DNA of 64,000 nt. Origin: DTFZ01 sp050260375. Its GTDB lineage: Bacteria; Bacillota; Clostridia; Christensenellales; SZUA-584. The stretch covers positions 248,001-312,000 of the forward strand of contig JBLNCA010000037.1 in assembly GCA_050260375.1 (NCBI GenBank), read 5' to 3'. Of this stretch, positions 27,065 to 35,745 are shown one piece after another; position 1 is the first letter of the stretch, and every line of letters begins with the position of its first letter. The position numbers were made by a program, and so were the translations under genes. A model generated the notes under the pieces. That model made no database searches, was not told the origin of the DNA, and was given only the letters and a program-made list of their open reading frames with translations.

Positions 27065-27748
27065 ATGAATTTGAGGGATATTAATTACCTTGGCATTGAG
27101 CGTGTTCTCCGGAGAGGAAGCGGAAAAGTAATAGAAGAGTATGAAAATGCGCTTTTGGTTTTTGATCATGTGAGCCAGGCATATTTTCTTGCCTGTGAAG
27201 ATAAAGCGCTGGGTATATCTCTCCTTGATAAGCATAATGCTTGGGATTTTCCACTTCTTATGACTTCGAATTACGAGATTGGGAAAACGGCCTTTGAAAG
27301 ATACGTATTTCAGGAAAAGCTCGACTGTTACCAGGTGGCTTATTTTGGGGAAAAACCGGATATAAGCACACGACTTGTTTTTAGAGTAGCTGATAATAAC
27401 GACGTTCCCCAGATTATGAAAGTCTATGATATGAATAGTGCCGAAGAGATGTATAAAGTGGTAAATAGGAAGTCTCTTATTCTCGGATATGAAGGAGAAA
27501 GCCTTGCCGGATTTATAGGAGAGCACCTGGAGGGTAGCATGGGTATGCTTTATATATTTCCTGAATTCAGAGGAAAAGGATATGGAACAGAACTTGAGAG
27601 AAAATATATTGCTGATACAATGGAGAGAGGATTTATCCCATTCGGTCAGGTAGAAAAGAATAATGTAATTTCCCTGGCTCTCCAGAAAAAGCTTGGAATG
27701 ACTCAGTCTGAAAATTTAATATGCTGGATGTGGCGCAGCAAATTGTAA
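27065..27748 (+). CDS. GNAT family N-acetyltransferase
   Basis: The 227-residue protein has an N-terminal half of unclear fold and a C-terminal GNAT core: RLVFRVADNNDVPQIMKVY at about residue 101, the acetyl-CoA loop FPEFRGKGYGTELERKYI, then ERGFIPFGQVEKNNVISLAL and QKKLGM. The substrate is unknown. It lies alone between the two rlmD 3' fragments, so it may have arrived as cargo of a second insertion. The ATG at 27065 has only a weak ribosome site. Confidence 0.85.
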   Translation: MNLRDINYLGIERVLRRGSGKVIEEYENALLVFDHVSQAYFLACEDKALGISLLDKHNAWDFPLLMTSNYEIGKTAFERYVFQEKLDCYQVAYFGEKPDISTRLVFRVADNNDVPQIMKVYDMNSAEEMYKVVNRKSLILGYEGESLAGFIGEHLEGSMGMLYIFPEFRGKGYGTELERKYIADTMERGFIPFGQVEKNNVISLALQKKLGMTQSENLICWMWRSKL

Positions 27749-27765
27749 TTGCTCTGCAAAGAAGA

Positions 27766-27834
27766 GTCAAACTCTCCGGCCTCTTCCACAGAACGGGACA
27801 AGCGGAGTGCGTAGTTTTGATAACAAGACTGTAA
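27766..27834 (+). pseudogene. second rlmD-like 3' end remnant
   Basis: A short frame reads VKLSGLFHRTGQ then AECVVLITRL and a stop. It matches the C-terminus of RlmD, where the usual order is LFPRT.HVECVVLI.R. The stretch GGAGTGCGTAGTTTTG (27804-27819) encodes ECVVL, the part of rum genes where several Firmicutes integrative elements insert. No start or upstream domain is present. It lies about 900 bases beyond the first fragment. Confidence 0.6.
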
Positions 27835-27948
27835 TCATTTTCATAACGGTATGAGCATTAGTAATTTCATTCTGAAAGCCGGTAGTCAGAACTTTATTCT
27901 TAAGTTATAATTAGATGTTACTTAACATAAGAACAAGGTATTGACTAT

Positions 27949-28677
27949 ATGAAATTACTGATTATACGCCATGCTGACCCGGATTATGAAAAAGATACAC
28001 TAACCGAAAAGGGCTGGAAAGAAGCAGAGCTTTTATCAAACAGGGTATCAGCTATGGATATAAAGGAATTTTATGTTTCTCCGCTTGGAAGAGCACGTGA
28101 TACAGCAAATGTCACATTAAATAAAATGAACCGTACTGCAGAAGTATTACCATGGCTTAGAGAATTTCATGCTCCGATATATGATGAAAATTTGGGCAGG
28201 GAGAGGATTTGCTGGGATCTCCTTCCGCAGGATTGGACATCGATTAATGAGTATTATGATAAAGACCTCTGGCATACAGTGCCGGCTATGAAAAAGGGCA
28301 ATGTAATATCGGAGGCAAATAAGGTTTTTGAAGGAATTGATAAGATTATACGAAAAAACGGATATGTTCGTGAAGGTAATTTGTACCGGGCAATTAATCC
28401 GAATAGGAATACCATAGCTTTTTTCTGCCATTTTGGCGTTGAATGTGTAATCTTAAGCCACCTCTTAGGAATCTCACCTGTAGTTTTATGGCACGGATTT
28501 TGTGCTTCACCAACTTCTGTAACCACCCTTGTAACGGAAGAGCGCAGAAAAGGGATTGCCTGTTTTAGAATGATTGCATTCGGAGATATCTCACATCTAT
28601 ACATAGCAGGAGAAGCCCCCTCTTTCTCGGCCAGGTTTTGTGAAACCTATGACAATTTTGATGAACGTCATGATTAA
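27949..28677 (+). CDS. histidine phosphatase (phosphoglycerate mutase-like) family protein
   Basis: The branch-1 histidine phosphatase signature is at the N-terminus (LLIIRHADPDYEKDTLTEKG; here RHA in place of RHG), with SPLGRARDTAN holding the second conserved arginine and CHFGVECVI the second catalytic histidine. At 242 residues it is the normal size. The substrate is unknown. The gene is monocistronic, with 200 noncoding bases on its left. Confidence 0.88.
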   Translation: MKLLIIRHADPDYEKDTLTEKGWKEAELLSNRVSAMDIKEFYVSPLGRARDTANVTLNKMNRTAEVLPWLREFHAPIYDENLGRERICWDLLPQDWTSINEYYDKDLWHTVPAMKKGNVISEANKVFEGIDKIIRKNGYVREGNLYRAINPNRNTIAFFCHFGVECVILSHLLGISPVVLWHGFCASPTSVTTLVTEERRKGIACFRMIAFGDISHLYIAGEAPSFSARFCETYDNFDERHD

Positions 28678-28697
28678 TATTTAAGATTCGCTGGTAA

Positions 28698-29136
28698 TCC
28701 AAACCCCGATATAAGAAGCAGCGAAATATCGCCGATATTGCCGAAACGGTGTTGTTATTTCAGTTGGCTATAACGGTTTGTTTAGCAAGCCTGCAAGGGT
28801 TTATAGGACACGTTTTCATAAGCGAACAGATTGCCGCGCAAATCGGCTGGGTATCGAACGGCTTTCAAAAGGAACTGGGCTTTGTTTCGCTGGGAATCGC
28901 GAGCGGGCTTTATGTGCATATGGTTAAGAGGAAGGTTCTGGCTGGCTGTAATCATTATCTTTTCGGCATTTTATCTGGGGGCGGCGGCCATTCATATAGA
29001 AGAAATGGTGCTTATCGGTAATTTCAATCCCGGGAGCGTATACCCCGCGATAGTGGATATTCTTATTCCTCTCACGCTCATTGTGTGCTGGCTGCTGAAG
29101 GCAAAAAAGGAAGAACGCCTGACAAAGAAGCAGTAA
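28698..29136 (+). pseudogene. DUF6790-like membrane protein, frameshifted and lacking its N-terminus
   Basis: Two overlapping frames complete each other. The first gives RNIADIAETVLLFQLA, SLQGFIGHVFISEQIAAQIG and ELGFVSLGIASGLY. The second continues MCIWLRGRFWLAVIIIFSAF, then YLGAAAIHIEEM and IVDILIPLTLIVCWLL. Joined they match the four-helix DUF6790 pattern. The shift is near 28903-28920. A stop at 28695 also removes the N-terminal helix, so the gene is dead. Confidence 0.7.
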
Positions 29137-29308
29137 GAAAAATCTCGCTGCTTCATCCGTCGCAATGCGGCGGGCGTTGTGACGAAGGCGTGAATACTTC
29201 CGTTAAGACCTTCGGCCATGCCAGATTCCCAACGGGGCTGTTCAATATTTGCTAAACAAACAGCCTTGAGTCCAGAAATTGGGTCATTATAAATGCTATT
29301 TATATAAT
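29137..29308. other. intergenic stretch without a convincing gene
   Basis: A minus-strand frame here contains QPRWESGMAEGLNGSI, which loosely resembles the C-terminal region of some transposases. It has no intact upstream part and no domain support, so at most it is a small remnant. Confidence 0.25.
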
Positions 29309-29494
29309 ATGAGAAATGATTCATTTTGGACAAGGTTATTAGTATATAAATGGATCACTGAGAAACCTTCCAGCAATTCTATCGGTTCAGTATTTTTTAT
29401 AGTTGTTATTGTTGGAATATTTTTGTTACACTTACCATGGTGGGTTTGCGTTTTGTTAATAATCATTAGTGCAACAGGGATTGGCAGGAAATAG
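29309..29494 (+). CDS. small membrane protein (61 aa)
   Basis: The frame MRNDSFWTRLLVYKWITEKP is followed by two hydrophobic stretches (SVFFIVVIVGIFLLHL and WVCVLLIIISATGI). No clear ribosome site and no family recognised. It ends 21 bases before the next gene and could be its partner. Confidence 0.4.
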   Translation: MRNDSFWTRLLVYKWITEKPSSNSIGSVFFIVVIVGIFLLHLPWWVCVLLIIISATGIGRK

Positions 29495-29515
29495 ATAACT
29501 GAAGAGGATACTGCT

Positions 29516-30661
29516 ATGCAGGTGTTGGGAATTGATCTTGGATTTTCATCGAAATATAAAACAAGCTGTTACTGTGCATTTAAAGTAGATAGCGACACAA
29601 AAGAAATAGGATTCCTTTTAGAGCCAACCAAGTTTAACTACAAAGACAAAACTGTCATCAGTATGATTAGAACTAATGCCTTTGATGTTATTACGCTGGA
29701 CGCTCCCATGACTCCAAAACATATCGATGAAACAGAGAAAGTAAAGCCCAAAACCGGAAGGATGATCGAAAAAGCGTTTTCTGTTGACATATTTCACGGT
29801 AGTAAGCGCGGCCCGCAGCCGAGCTCTATTGCAGTGCCGAAACAGGGTTGGCCTTTCTATTGTGCCGGAATGAAGTTTTCGTCAAACTTAAAGCCTTATC
29901 GATACTTATCCATCAATGATATTCAGAATGGCCGTACAACCGGTATATATGAGGTAATACCAAAGCTTACTCAGGCATTACTTGCCCCAAGGGATGTTTT
30001 GATTAAAAGAAAAGCACAAATTGATAACTATCTTTTCCCCGTTTTATTTCATAGCGACAGCCAATACAGATATTTAATAAACAATATTTTAAACGAGTAT
30101 TATTTTTCTTTGGAAATTGAAGATTATATTCAAAGCATATCAAAAAATACAAAGATATATCATGAAGAGCTTGCTGCCTTTGTTTGCGCTTTTCAAGCCT
30201 TTATTATCAATATAGGCAGGGCGTCAATAATAGGGTTTGACGGTGATTATGAGGCTTATTATGCCTTGCCTGATACGTCATACTGGGAGCGGGAATGGCT
30301 GGATTGTTTCTACAATAAAAGCAGAGCAAAGTTCCCGAATATCCATTTGATTAAAAAAGGAGTTCTGCAGACTCAAAGAGCATCAAAACCTGTTAATGCC
30401 GATAGCTTTATATACACAGAGAATATTACAATAGATAAACTAAAAAGCCGTAAAAAATCCGCAGGGACAACAGAGTCGACGACGGAAGGCTATATAAATA
30501 AGAACAATCAGAAAAATCTAGGGAAGACAGACCGTCCCGGTTCGGGTCATTTGCAATGGTTCTATCAAATGCAATGCTTAAAATGCGGCCACGAGTATTA
30601 CGCAAACGGGCACGATATTTGGTTAAGAAAATGCCCGGTTTGTCAGGGAGGACGGCCATAA
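29516..30661 (+). CDS. RNase H-fold (DUF429-like) protein with C-terminal zinc ribbon
   Basis: The N-terminus MQVLGIDLGFSSKYKTSCYC and the later DVITLDAPMTPKHIDE look like the first strands of DUF429, an RNase H-like fold with acidic catalytic residues. A second half (EELAAFVCAFQAF, IGFDGDYEAYYALP) is consistent with that family. After a basic, low-complexity linker, residues of about 352-377 form a zinc ribbon (CLKCGHEY then CPVCQGG). The ribbon is an unusual addition. The gene starts after GAGGATACTGCT. The downstream PD-(D/E)XK gene suggests a functional pair acting on nucleic acid; the role is inferred. Confidence 0.65.
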   Translation: MQVLGIDLGFSSKYKTSCYCAFKVDSDTKEIGFLLEPTKFNYKDKTVISMIRTNAFDVITLDAPMTPKHIDETEKVKPKTGRMIEKAFSVDIFHGSKRGPQPSSIAVPKQGWPFYCAGMKFSSNLKPYRYLSINDIQNGRTTGIYEVIPKLTQALLAPRDVLIKRKAQIDNYLFPVLFHSDSQYRYLINNILNEYYFSLEIEDYIQSISKNTKIYHEELAAFVCAFQAFIINIGRASIIGFDGDYEAYYALPDTSYWEREWLDCFYNKSRAKFPNIHLIKKGVLQTQRASKPVNADSFIYTENITIDKLKSRKKSAGTTESTTEGYINKNNQKNLGKTDRPGSGHLQWFYQMQCLKCGHEYYANGHDIWLRKCPVCQGGRP

Positions 30662-30824
30662 TGTAGTAATGATGAATTTTAAGATGGTTTAGTATAATAG
30701 CCAAGAAAATTCAAGTGAAATACAAATCTTTATTCAAGAGATTGCGTGAGTTGATGTTAAAACTATTCAGCAATAAATGGCACTCGCATCATACAGAATA
30801 TAAGATAAATGATGAGGTTATGTT

Positions 30825-31658
30825 ATGAATTATAAGGGGCATAAATCAAACGTAATATTCAATCTCAGCAATAATTTATTTACTTTGCCTGGGAAAAGGC
30901 CGGACGATGGCTTGCAGGAGGCTAAATTAACAGAAAAGCTGAATCGGTGGGAAAACATCTTAACAGCAGAGGTAATGAACGAGCTTTTACATCTTCCAGC
31001 AGATACAGTTTTAATTCCGTTTTTAAAAAGGTTGGGAGTACAGACGGGCAGCACCGACTGCGACGATGTACTGCATACCGGAATATTGGATAAGGACAGC
31101 GGGTACTTTAAACCGAATTTTGTATCTCATAAGGATGGATATTCAGTGCAACCCGATACAACCGTGGTTCTTAAAGATTGTGTTATATACTTTGAGTTTA
31201 AAAATCCATTTCCGGCGCCTTCGAGTAATAAGCATTCGATTCGAGATCTTGGCAGGCAAACATTGCTCGCATATAAACACATGCGGGATTATGGAGTGGA
31301 AAATTACAAGATTATACTCATTAGCAATTCGGCGCAAAAAGTCTTTATCGAAAAAGAGGGGCTTGTAAATCCGGGTGATGTTGTTGCACGCTACTTTACG
31401 GAACGGGAAGACAAATGGCTTGAAAATGAACATGTAAAAGAGCTTGAAAACCGCGTTGATATGGAAAAACTGAGTGATAGCTTTATTGTCCTTAACTGGA
31501 TAGATATTTTCAACCATGCGATATCAACAGTTGAAGAAGCGGCTGATAGGTACGATGACAAGAATATCCGCGCAATGATACTCAACTCTCTCGAAAGCCT
31601 TAAGTGGTTTAGAGCACGGCGGGAAGTTTATTTTAGCAAATATCGAGCTAGTGTTTAG
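30825..31658 (+). CDS. PD-(D/E)XK nuclease-like protein
   Basis: In this 277-residue protein the core motif is visible around residue 110: GYSVQPDTTVVLKDCVIYFE then FKNPFP, giving PD, a spacer and ExK. An RDLGRQTLLAYKHM helix follows, as in restriction-endonuclease-like folds. No methyltransferase or helicase accompanies it. It is separated by 163 bases from the zinc-ribbon RNase H-like gene and reads in the same direction. It could be a restriction or repair nuclease; specificity cannot be told. Confidence 0.65.
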   Translation: MNYKGHKSNVIFNLSNNLFTLPGKRPDDGLQEAKLTEKLNRWENILTAEVMNELLHLPADTVLIPFLKRLGVQTGSTDCDDVLHTGILDKDSGYFKPNFVSHKDGYSVQPDTTVVLKDCVIYFEFKNPFPAPSSNKHSIRDLGRQTLLAYKHMRDYGVENYKIILISNSAQKVFIEKEGLVNPGDVVARYFTEREDKWLENEHVKELENRVDMEKLSDSFIVLNWIDIFNHAISTVEEAADRYDDKNIRAMILNSLESLKWFRARREVYFSKYRASV

Positions 31659-31884
31659 TTTGTCCCATTGAGCCGGGTCGCCGTAATTAAATGAGGCAGC
31701 GAAAATGAGAACAGCATAATAAACTCATTGGCGCCGGAGTTCTCAAAACGCGAAAGTAATGTAAATGGCAATCGCTGTTGATTGGGCGCTACTTGCCGAA
31801 GAATTAAATAGCAGTAAGCTTTATATAAATGAATAACGGGTATGGCGTTTACCAAAACTAAAAAATAAAAAAGGAGTTTGAAAA

Positions 31885-32319
31885 ATGTCATACTTAGTGC
31901 CGTACAACAGAGATATATTCAGGCCTTTTGATCTTATGAACCGTTTCTTCGATAGCGATTGGAACAACCTGTGGAACAACGCTTTTGGCGGAATGAACAA
32001 TATCCGCGCCGATGTAAAAGAAACGGAAAAAGAATATGTCATCGAAGCGGAGATGCCCGGAATAAAAAAAGAACAGATCAATATCACGTATGAGAATGGT
32101 ATACTGAACCTCTCGGTAAAACACGATAAACAGACAGATTTGGAAAGCAACCAATATATACGGCGCGAGCGGTTCTATGGTGAAATGCAGCGCTCATTCG
32201 CCCTTGAAAATGTAAAAGAAGAAGGCATCAACGCACAATATAAAGACGGCATTCTTTCGATAACCTTGCCCAAAGACCCGCAGAAACAGCAAAAGCACAG
32301 GGCAATTCAGATTCAGTAG
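31885..32319 (+). CDS. Hsp20/alpha-crystallin small heat shock protein
   Basis: A 144-residue protein with the alpha-crystallin domain: RADVKETEKEYVIEAEMPGI, KKEQINITYENGILNLSV, RRERFYGEMQRSFALE, and GILSITLPK near the end (the L-x-I/V-type strand). The N-terminus (PFDLMNRFFDSDW) is typical. It is an ATP-independent holdase that binds unfolding proteins. A good site (AAAAGGAG) precedes the ATG, and a strong terminator follows. No CIRCE is seen next to it. Confidence 0.95.
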   Translation: MSYLVPYNRDIFRPFDLMNRFFDSDWNNLWNNAFGGMNNIRADVKETEKEYVIEAEMPGIKKEQINITYENGILNLSVKHDKQTDLESNQYIRRERFYGEMQRSFALENVKEEGINAQYKDGILSITLPKDPQKQQKHRAIQIQ

Positions 32320-32356
32320 TCATAAACTCCGCTTAAAAAGCGGGGTTTATGACTAC
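32317..32356 (+). terminator. hairpin terminator after hsp20
   Basis: TAGTCATAAACTCCGCTT and its complement flank a short A-rich loop, giving a stem of about 17 pairs. There is no long T-tract, so termination may be partial or in both directions. Confidence 0.7.
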
Positions 32357-32424
32357 TTAACACGCCTTGTGCAAAGTACGGCAAATAATGGACCGGGCTA
32401 TTTTTTTAGGCATTACGGCAGGCG

Positions 32425-32556
32425 GCCGATGAGTGGTATAAGCTTGAACGGCTTGAGGTGAAAGCGGTACAGCCGTATTGCTATGGCTTTTAAATAAAGG
32501 ACGTGCAGGAAAACGAGTACTATGCCGACATAATCGAGGTAGAGTTTATAGATTAA
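32425..32556 (+). pseudogene. short decayed ORF with in-frame stop
   Basis: The frame reads ADEWYKLERLEVKAVQPYCY then GF, a stop at 32491, then IKDVQENEYYADIIEVEFID and a stop. The composition is protein-like, but the start is missing. Family unknown. The rest of the 32357-32875 gap holds only a terminator. Confidence 0.4.
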
Positions 32557-32600
32557 GTTAAGTTTTAGTACTCTTTTGCGGTCTGCGTATTATCCCAATA

Positions 32601-32633
32601 GAACAGTGCCTTGTATGGGCGCTGTTCTTTTTT
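32601..32633 (+). terminator. rho-independent terminator
   Basis: GAACAGTGCC and GGCGCTGTTC form a stem around TTGTATG, followed by TTTTTT. It lies downstream of the decayed ORF and isolates the ABC operon to its right. Confidence 0.8.
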
Positions 32634-32875
32634 ATATGATGCGGCGTGAGGCGGTTTGCGCTTAGCGCAGCCGTAACTTAATTAAAAACGATGACGGAAA
32701 ACGGCTTAACCATGCGGTATATAGATCGGTTTAACGGAAGCGGAAAATTATAATTACGATTATGCAGTCAACATATATCTTTTGAAAAAACATTTTATAT
32801 TCATGAAGGATTTTTAAGCGATATGCGACTATCTATTTGAAGGCTGAAGACAAAGATTCGAAAGGAGATGTATGG

Positions 32876-33736
32876 TTGAACGAGCAAGTATTAAACGTAG
32901 TCCATCTGAATAAAGCCTTTGGTAAAACAGAAGTACTGCATGATATAAGCCTGACTGTTATTAAAGGCGAAGTATACGGATTGGTAGGCCAAAACGGAGC
33001 CGGAAAAACGACGTTGCTCAGGTTGATAACAGGATTGATGAAACCGACCGGCGGAAGTATTCGCATACATACGGAAAAGAATTATGTAGGATATATGCCG
33101 CAAAGCTGCCGGTTTGACGGCGGCGCTACTGTTGCCGATACTATTCGTTTTTTTGCATCGATCAGAAAAACCGATTATAAAAAAAGTTTTTTGCTGTGCA
33201 AAAGACTGGAACTGGATACCGAAAAAAAGGTTAAGCATCTCTCTCCGGGGCAACAGAAAAAAATGCAGCTGGTCATTGCGATGACTGGCGAACCGGACTT
33301 GTATATCCTGGATGAGCCTACCGCCGGCCTTGACCCGAGTGCGGCCTATGAAATGACGAATATTAAAAAGTCGATCCACAAAGACGGCAAAAGCATTCTG
33401 ATGTCTTCGCATATCCTTCAGGACATGGATGAAATCTGTACTAATATCGCGATTCTGGAAAAAGGCAATCTCATATACAGCAGCGAGCTGGAAGGCAGTT
33501 ACGTGATAAAGACAGAACCGATTCCCATGCGCAAATATGAAATATTGGCGAAAAAATACTCATTGGTGGGCAATGAAAATCGAACCGTTCTCCATGTGAA
33601 AACAGACGGAAAGGGAGTATCAGAATTGGTAAATGAACTTGTCGTTGATTCGATTAGAATTTTTGAGGTTTCCTCTTACAATGTAAAAACAATTGTTCAG
33701 GAGCAATTGCAGATAAGGGGTGAAGAGCAATGCTAA
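32876..33736 (+). CDS. ABC transporter ATP-binding protein
   Basis: Starts at TTG 32876 after AAAGGAGATG; a longer frame from 32837 has no site. The 286-residue protein has Walker A (GQNGAGKTT), the signature HLSPGQQKKMQL, Walker B (LYILDEPTAGLDPS) and the H-loop SSHILQDMDEI. It belongs to the ABC-2 type exporter class, often antibiotic- or bacteriocin-related. It overlaps the permease gene by seven bases and heads an operon with a lipoprotein, ECF sigma factor and anti-sigma-like protein. Confidence 0.93.
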   Translation: MNEQVLNVVHLNKAFGKTEVLHDISLTVIKGEVYGLVGQNGAGKTTLLRLITGLMKPTGGSIRIHTEKNYVGYMPQSCRFDGGATVADTIRFFASIRKTDYKKSFLLCKRLELDTEKKVKHLSPGQQKKMQLVIAMTGEPDLYILDEPTAGLDPSAAYEMTNIKKSIHKDGKSILMSSHILQDMDEICTNIAILEKGNLIYSSELEGSYVIKTEPIPMRKYEILAKKYSLVGNENRTVLHVKTDGKGVSELVNELVVDSIRIFEVSSYNVKTIVQEQLQIRGEEQC

Positions 33737-34494
33737 TGAGACTGGCTCTGCGCGATATCAGATCAACATTGAAATTTAGAACCTTTTTAATCTGGTTTGT
33801 TATGGCGGGCATAGCTGTTTTCTTCTTCTTTACATCTGCGGGCAGGGTAGAACTGGAAAAAAATGAGGTCAAGTTTATGACTATTTTTATGCCGCAGATC
33901 ATTTTCGGTGCATGGGCAGTATTATCCGTTTACTTTGACTTGGTATCTTCCGACCGGGAGCATAATGTTCTTGATTGTATTTTATGCTCGGGTGTTACAA
34001 AAAGACAGGTTTTCGCAGCAAAAATCATCACGTCGGCGGTTGTGTCACTGCTGTTGTCGTTTATTTATCTCTTTCCAATAACGGCAGTTATAGTTTTGTT
34101 AAGCGATTTCTCAAACGCAATACTCCTTATACGATATCTGCTTCCGTTGTGGGGTTATATCATGGTATTCGCCGCGATGGGCGTTACAATCTCCGTATTG
34201 GCGCGCTCTTCCAAAGCGGCGCTGATATGGAGCCTGGCTATTGGACTTATACTTATGCCGCGTTTCTTTATAATCATTGTTGATGGGCTCGGCAGCGTTT
34301 TTCAGTGGTCACAAGCGGTTAAAGACGGCGTGAGCATAATAGCTCCCGGTGCTCTGATGTACGCTTTAGCCAATTCTGAGAACACCGCAAATTTTACCAA
34401 TGCGATTATAGGCTTTACGGCAGGCGTTCTGATACTTTTTACCATATCATATTTAGCTTTTTGCCGTCAGGACGAGTATAATTACGGTGAATAA
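33730..34494 (+). CDS. ABC-2 type transporter permease
   Basis: The 254-residue protein has six hydrophobic segments, for example FRTFLIWFVMAGIAVFFFF at the N-terminus and LLSFIYLFPITAVIVLL in the middle. The segment DREHNVLDCILCSGVTKRQV is typical of the cytoplasmic loop in ABC-2 permeases. It overlaps the ATPase gene by seven bases and forms the membrane half of the exporter. The substrate is unknown. Confidence 0.88.
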   Translation: MLMRLALRDIRSTLKFRTFLIWFVMAGIAVFFFFTSAGRVELEKNEVKFMTIFMPQIIFGAWAVLSVYFDLVSSDREHNVLDCILCSGVTKRQVFAAKIITSAVVSLLLSFIYLFPITAVIVLLSDFSNAILLIRYLLPLWGYIMVFAAMGVTISVLARSSKAALIWSLAIGLILMPRFFIIIVDGLGSVFQWSQAVKDGVSIIAPGALMYALANSENTANFTNAIIGFTAGVLILFTISYLAFCRQDEYNYGE

Positions 34495-34508
34495 GGAGGT
34501 TAACCCAT

Positions 34509-34922
34509 ATGAGAATATATAAAAATTACGCATTCTTGCTTGCATTAATAGCATTATTAGTATTTGCTCTCGCCGGCTGCGGAGTATCCAACACCGTTGA
34601 GAACTTCATTGTCTCGGATCGGCAATATACCGAAGGGGGCGATTTGGAGAGCGCAAAGCAGCCCGAACAGCTGGCAGCCGGGAAGGACGTTTATGCCAGC
34701 GTATATTTTATAGAATCCCCCAAGGGAATGGAATATACTGCAAAGTGGTTCATCAACGGGAACGAAGTAAAAACCGATACACAAAAAATGCCCACCGACA
34801 GAAAGGGTATAATCGTTTTTTCTCTTGAAGGAGATAAAGTCACAACAGGCACATTGAAATTGGAAATTAGTTATGACGACTACATCCTGGCTTCCAGGGA
34901 ACTTGCTATAGCCGAGGAATGA
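34509..34922 (+). CDS. small lipoprotein of the ABC/sigma operon
   Basis: The 137-residue product has a signal peptide ending in a lipobox (VFALAGC, cysteine about residue 24). The mature part is a beta-rich domain (ASVYFIESPKGMEYTAKWFI then NGNEVKT) resembling an Ig-like fold. It follows AAGGAGGT and lies fourteen bases after the permease. It may be the extracellular accessory of the transporter or a signal input for the sigma factor. Confidence 0.8.
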   Translation: MRIYKNYAFLLALIALLVFALAGCGVSNTVENFIVSDRQYTEGGDLESAKQPEQLAAGKDVYASVYFIESPKGMEYTAKWFINGNEVKTDTQKMPTDRKGIIVFSLEGDKVTTGTLKLEISYDDYILASRELAIAEE

Positions 34923-34932
34923 GAATGGTCCA

Positions 34933-35487
34933 ATGAATATGGCGGAAAACCTGAAAGAAGAAAAGTTTATATCGCTGTATCAGGCTTTTGTTAACGAAAT
35001 CTACCAGTATGTTTTCCTGAGAACGGGATTGGACGCTGCGCTGGCGGAAGATATAACGCAGGATATATTTCTTGATGCGTTTAAAAGCATGGGCGGTTTT
35101 AAAGGGCTGTGTTCGAACAGAACGTGGATATTCAGAATTGCCAGAAACAAGCTCTATGACTTCTATAGAAAGCAGTACCGGCAAAAGATTGAGCTTGTTG
35201 GCATTAACGATCCGCTTACCGAGCATCTCGGCAATCTCGGGCAGGATACCGAAAACATAATCGAGTCGGCTCTTGAGAGCCAAATGGTCTGCGATTGCTT
35301 AAACAGGATTCCTGCTCATTACAGAATCACGCTGATACTGAAATACGTTGACGGCAAAAGCGTGAAACAGATAGCGGAACTTACCGACAGGTCCGCAAAA
35401 GCCATAGAAAGTATGCTGCAAAGGGCAAAAAATGCTTTCATCAAAGAATACCGGTCGGCTCAAAAGAAGGAGGGGTTTGATCTGTGA
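34933..35487 (+). CDS. ECF-type RNA polymerase sigma factor
   Basis: Residues show sigma region 2 (YQYVFLRTGLDAALAEDITQ, DIFLDAFKS, TWIFRIARNKLYDFYRKQ) and region 4 (IPAHYRITLILKYVDGKSVK, QIAELTDRSAKAIESMLQRA). At 184 residues it is a normal ECF factor. The next gene overlaps its stop by four bases and encodes a small protein with one membrane helix, the usual anti-sigma position. The sigma factor probably controls the transporter operon. Confidence 0.93.
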   Translation: MNMAENLKEEKFISLYQAFVNEIYQYVFLRTGLDAALAEDITQDIFLDAFKSMGGFKGLCSNRTWIFRIARNKLYDFYRKQYRQKIELVGINDPLTEHLGNLGQDTENIIESALESQMVCDCLNRIPAHYRITLILKYVDGKSVKQIAELTDRSAKAIESMLQRAKNAFIKEYRSAQKKEGFDL

Positions 35488-35741
35488 AAAAAGATAAAAA
35501 GATTTACGAAATATTGGAGAATGCTGCGCTGCCAACAAAGCAGCAGAAGGAAAAAATGCTTGCCTGTATATTGTCTGAATACCGCAAATATGAAGCTTCA
35601 CCTTCCGAAAAATTATTCAGGCTGATTAGCGCATATCCCTGGCGATTTGCCTTCGGCCTTTCCGCGGTGCAGGCTGTGTTATGCACTGTAATCTGGGGAA
35701 CGGAATACACGAACATGATACTCAAAGTATTCGGAGGTTGA
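35484..35741 (+). CDS. putative anti-sigma-like single-pass membrane protein
   Basis: The 85-residue protein starts at GTG, overlapping the sigma stop (GTGA). A basic, charged N-terminal half is followed by one membrane helix (AFGLSAVQAVLCTVIWG). Position and topology fit a small anti-sigma factor, but no ZAS-type cysteine-histidine motif is present, so the assignment is by context only. Confidence 0.6.
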   Translation: MKKDKKIYEILENAALPTKQQKEKMLACILSEYRKYEASPSEKLFRLISAYPWRFAFGLSAVQAVLCTVIWGTEYTNMILKVFGG

Positions 35742-35745
35742 GAGT

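Noticed and set aside
28992..29333. Minus frame with WESGMAEGLNG that recalls a transposase end
   Set aside because: Too short, overlaps the DUF6790 pseudogene, and no catalytic DDE part or inverted repeats were found.
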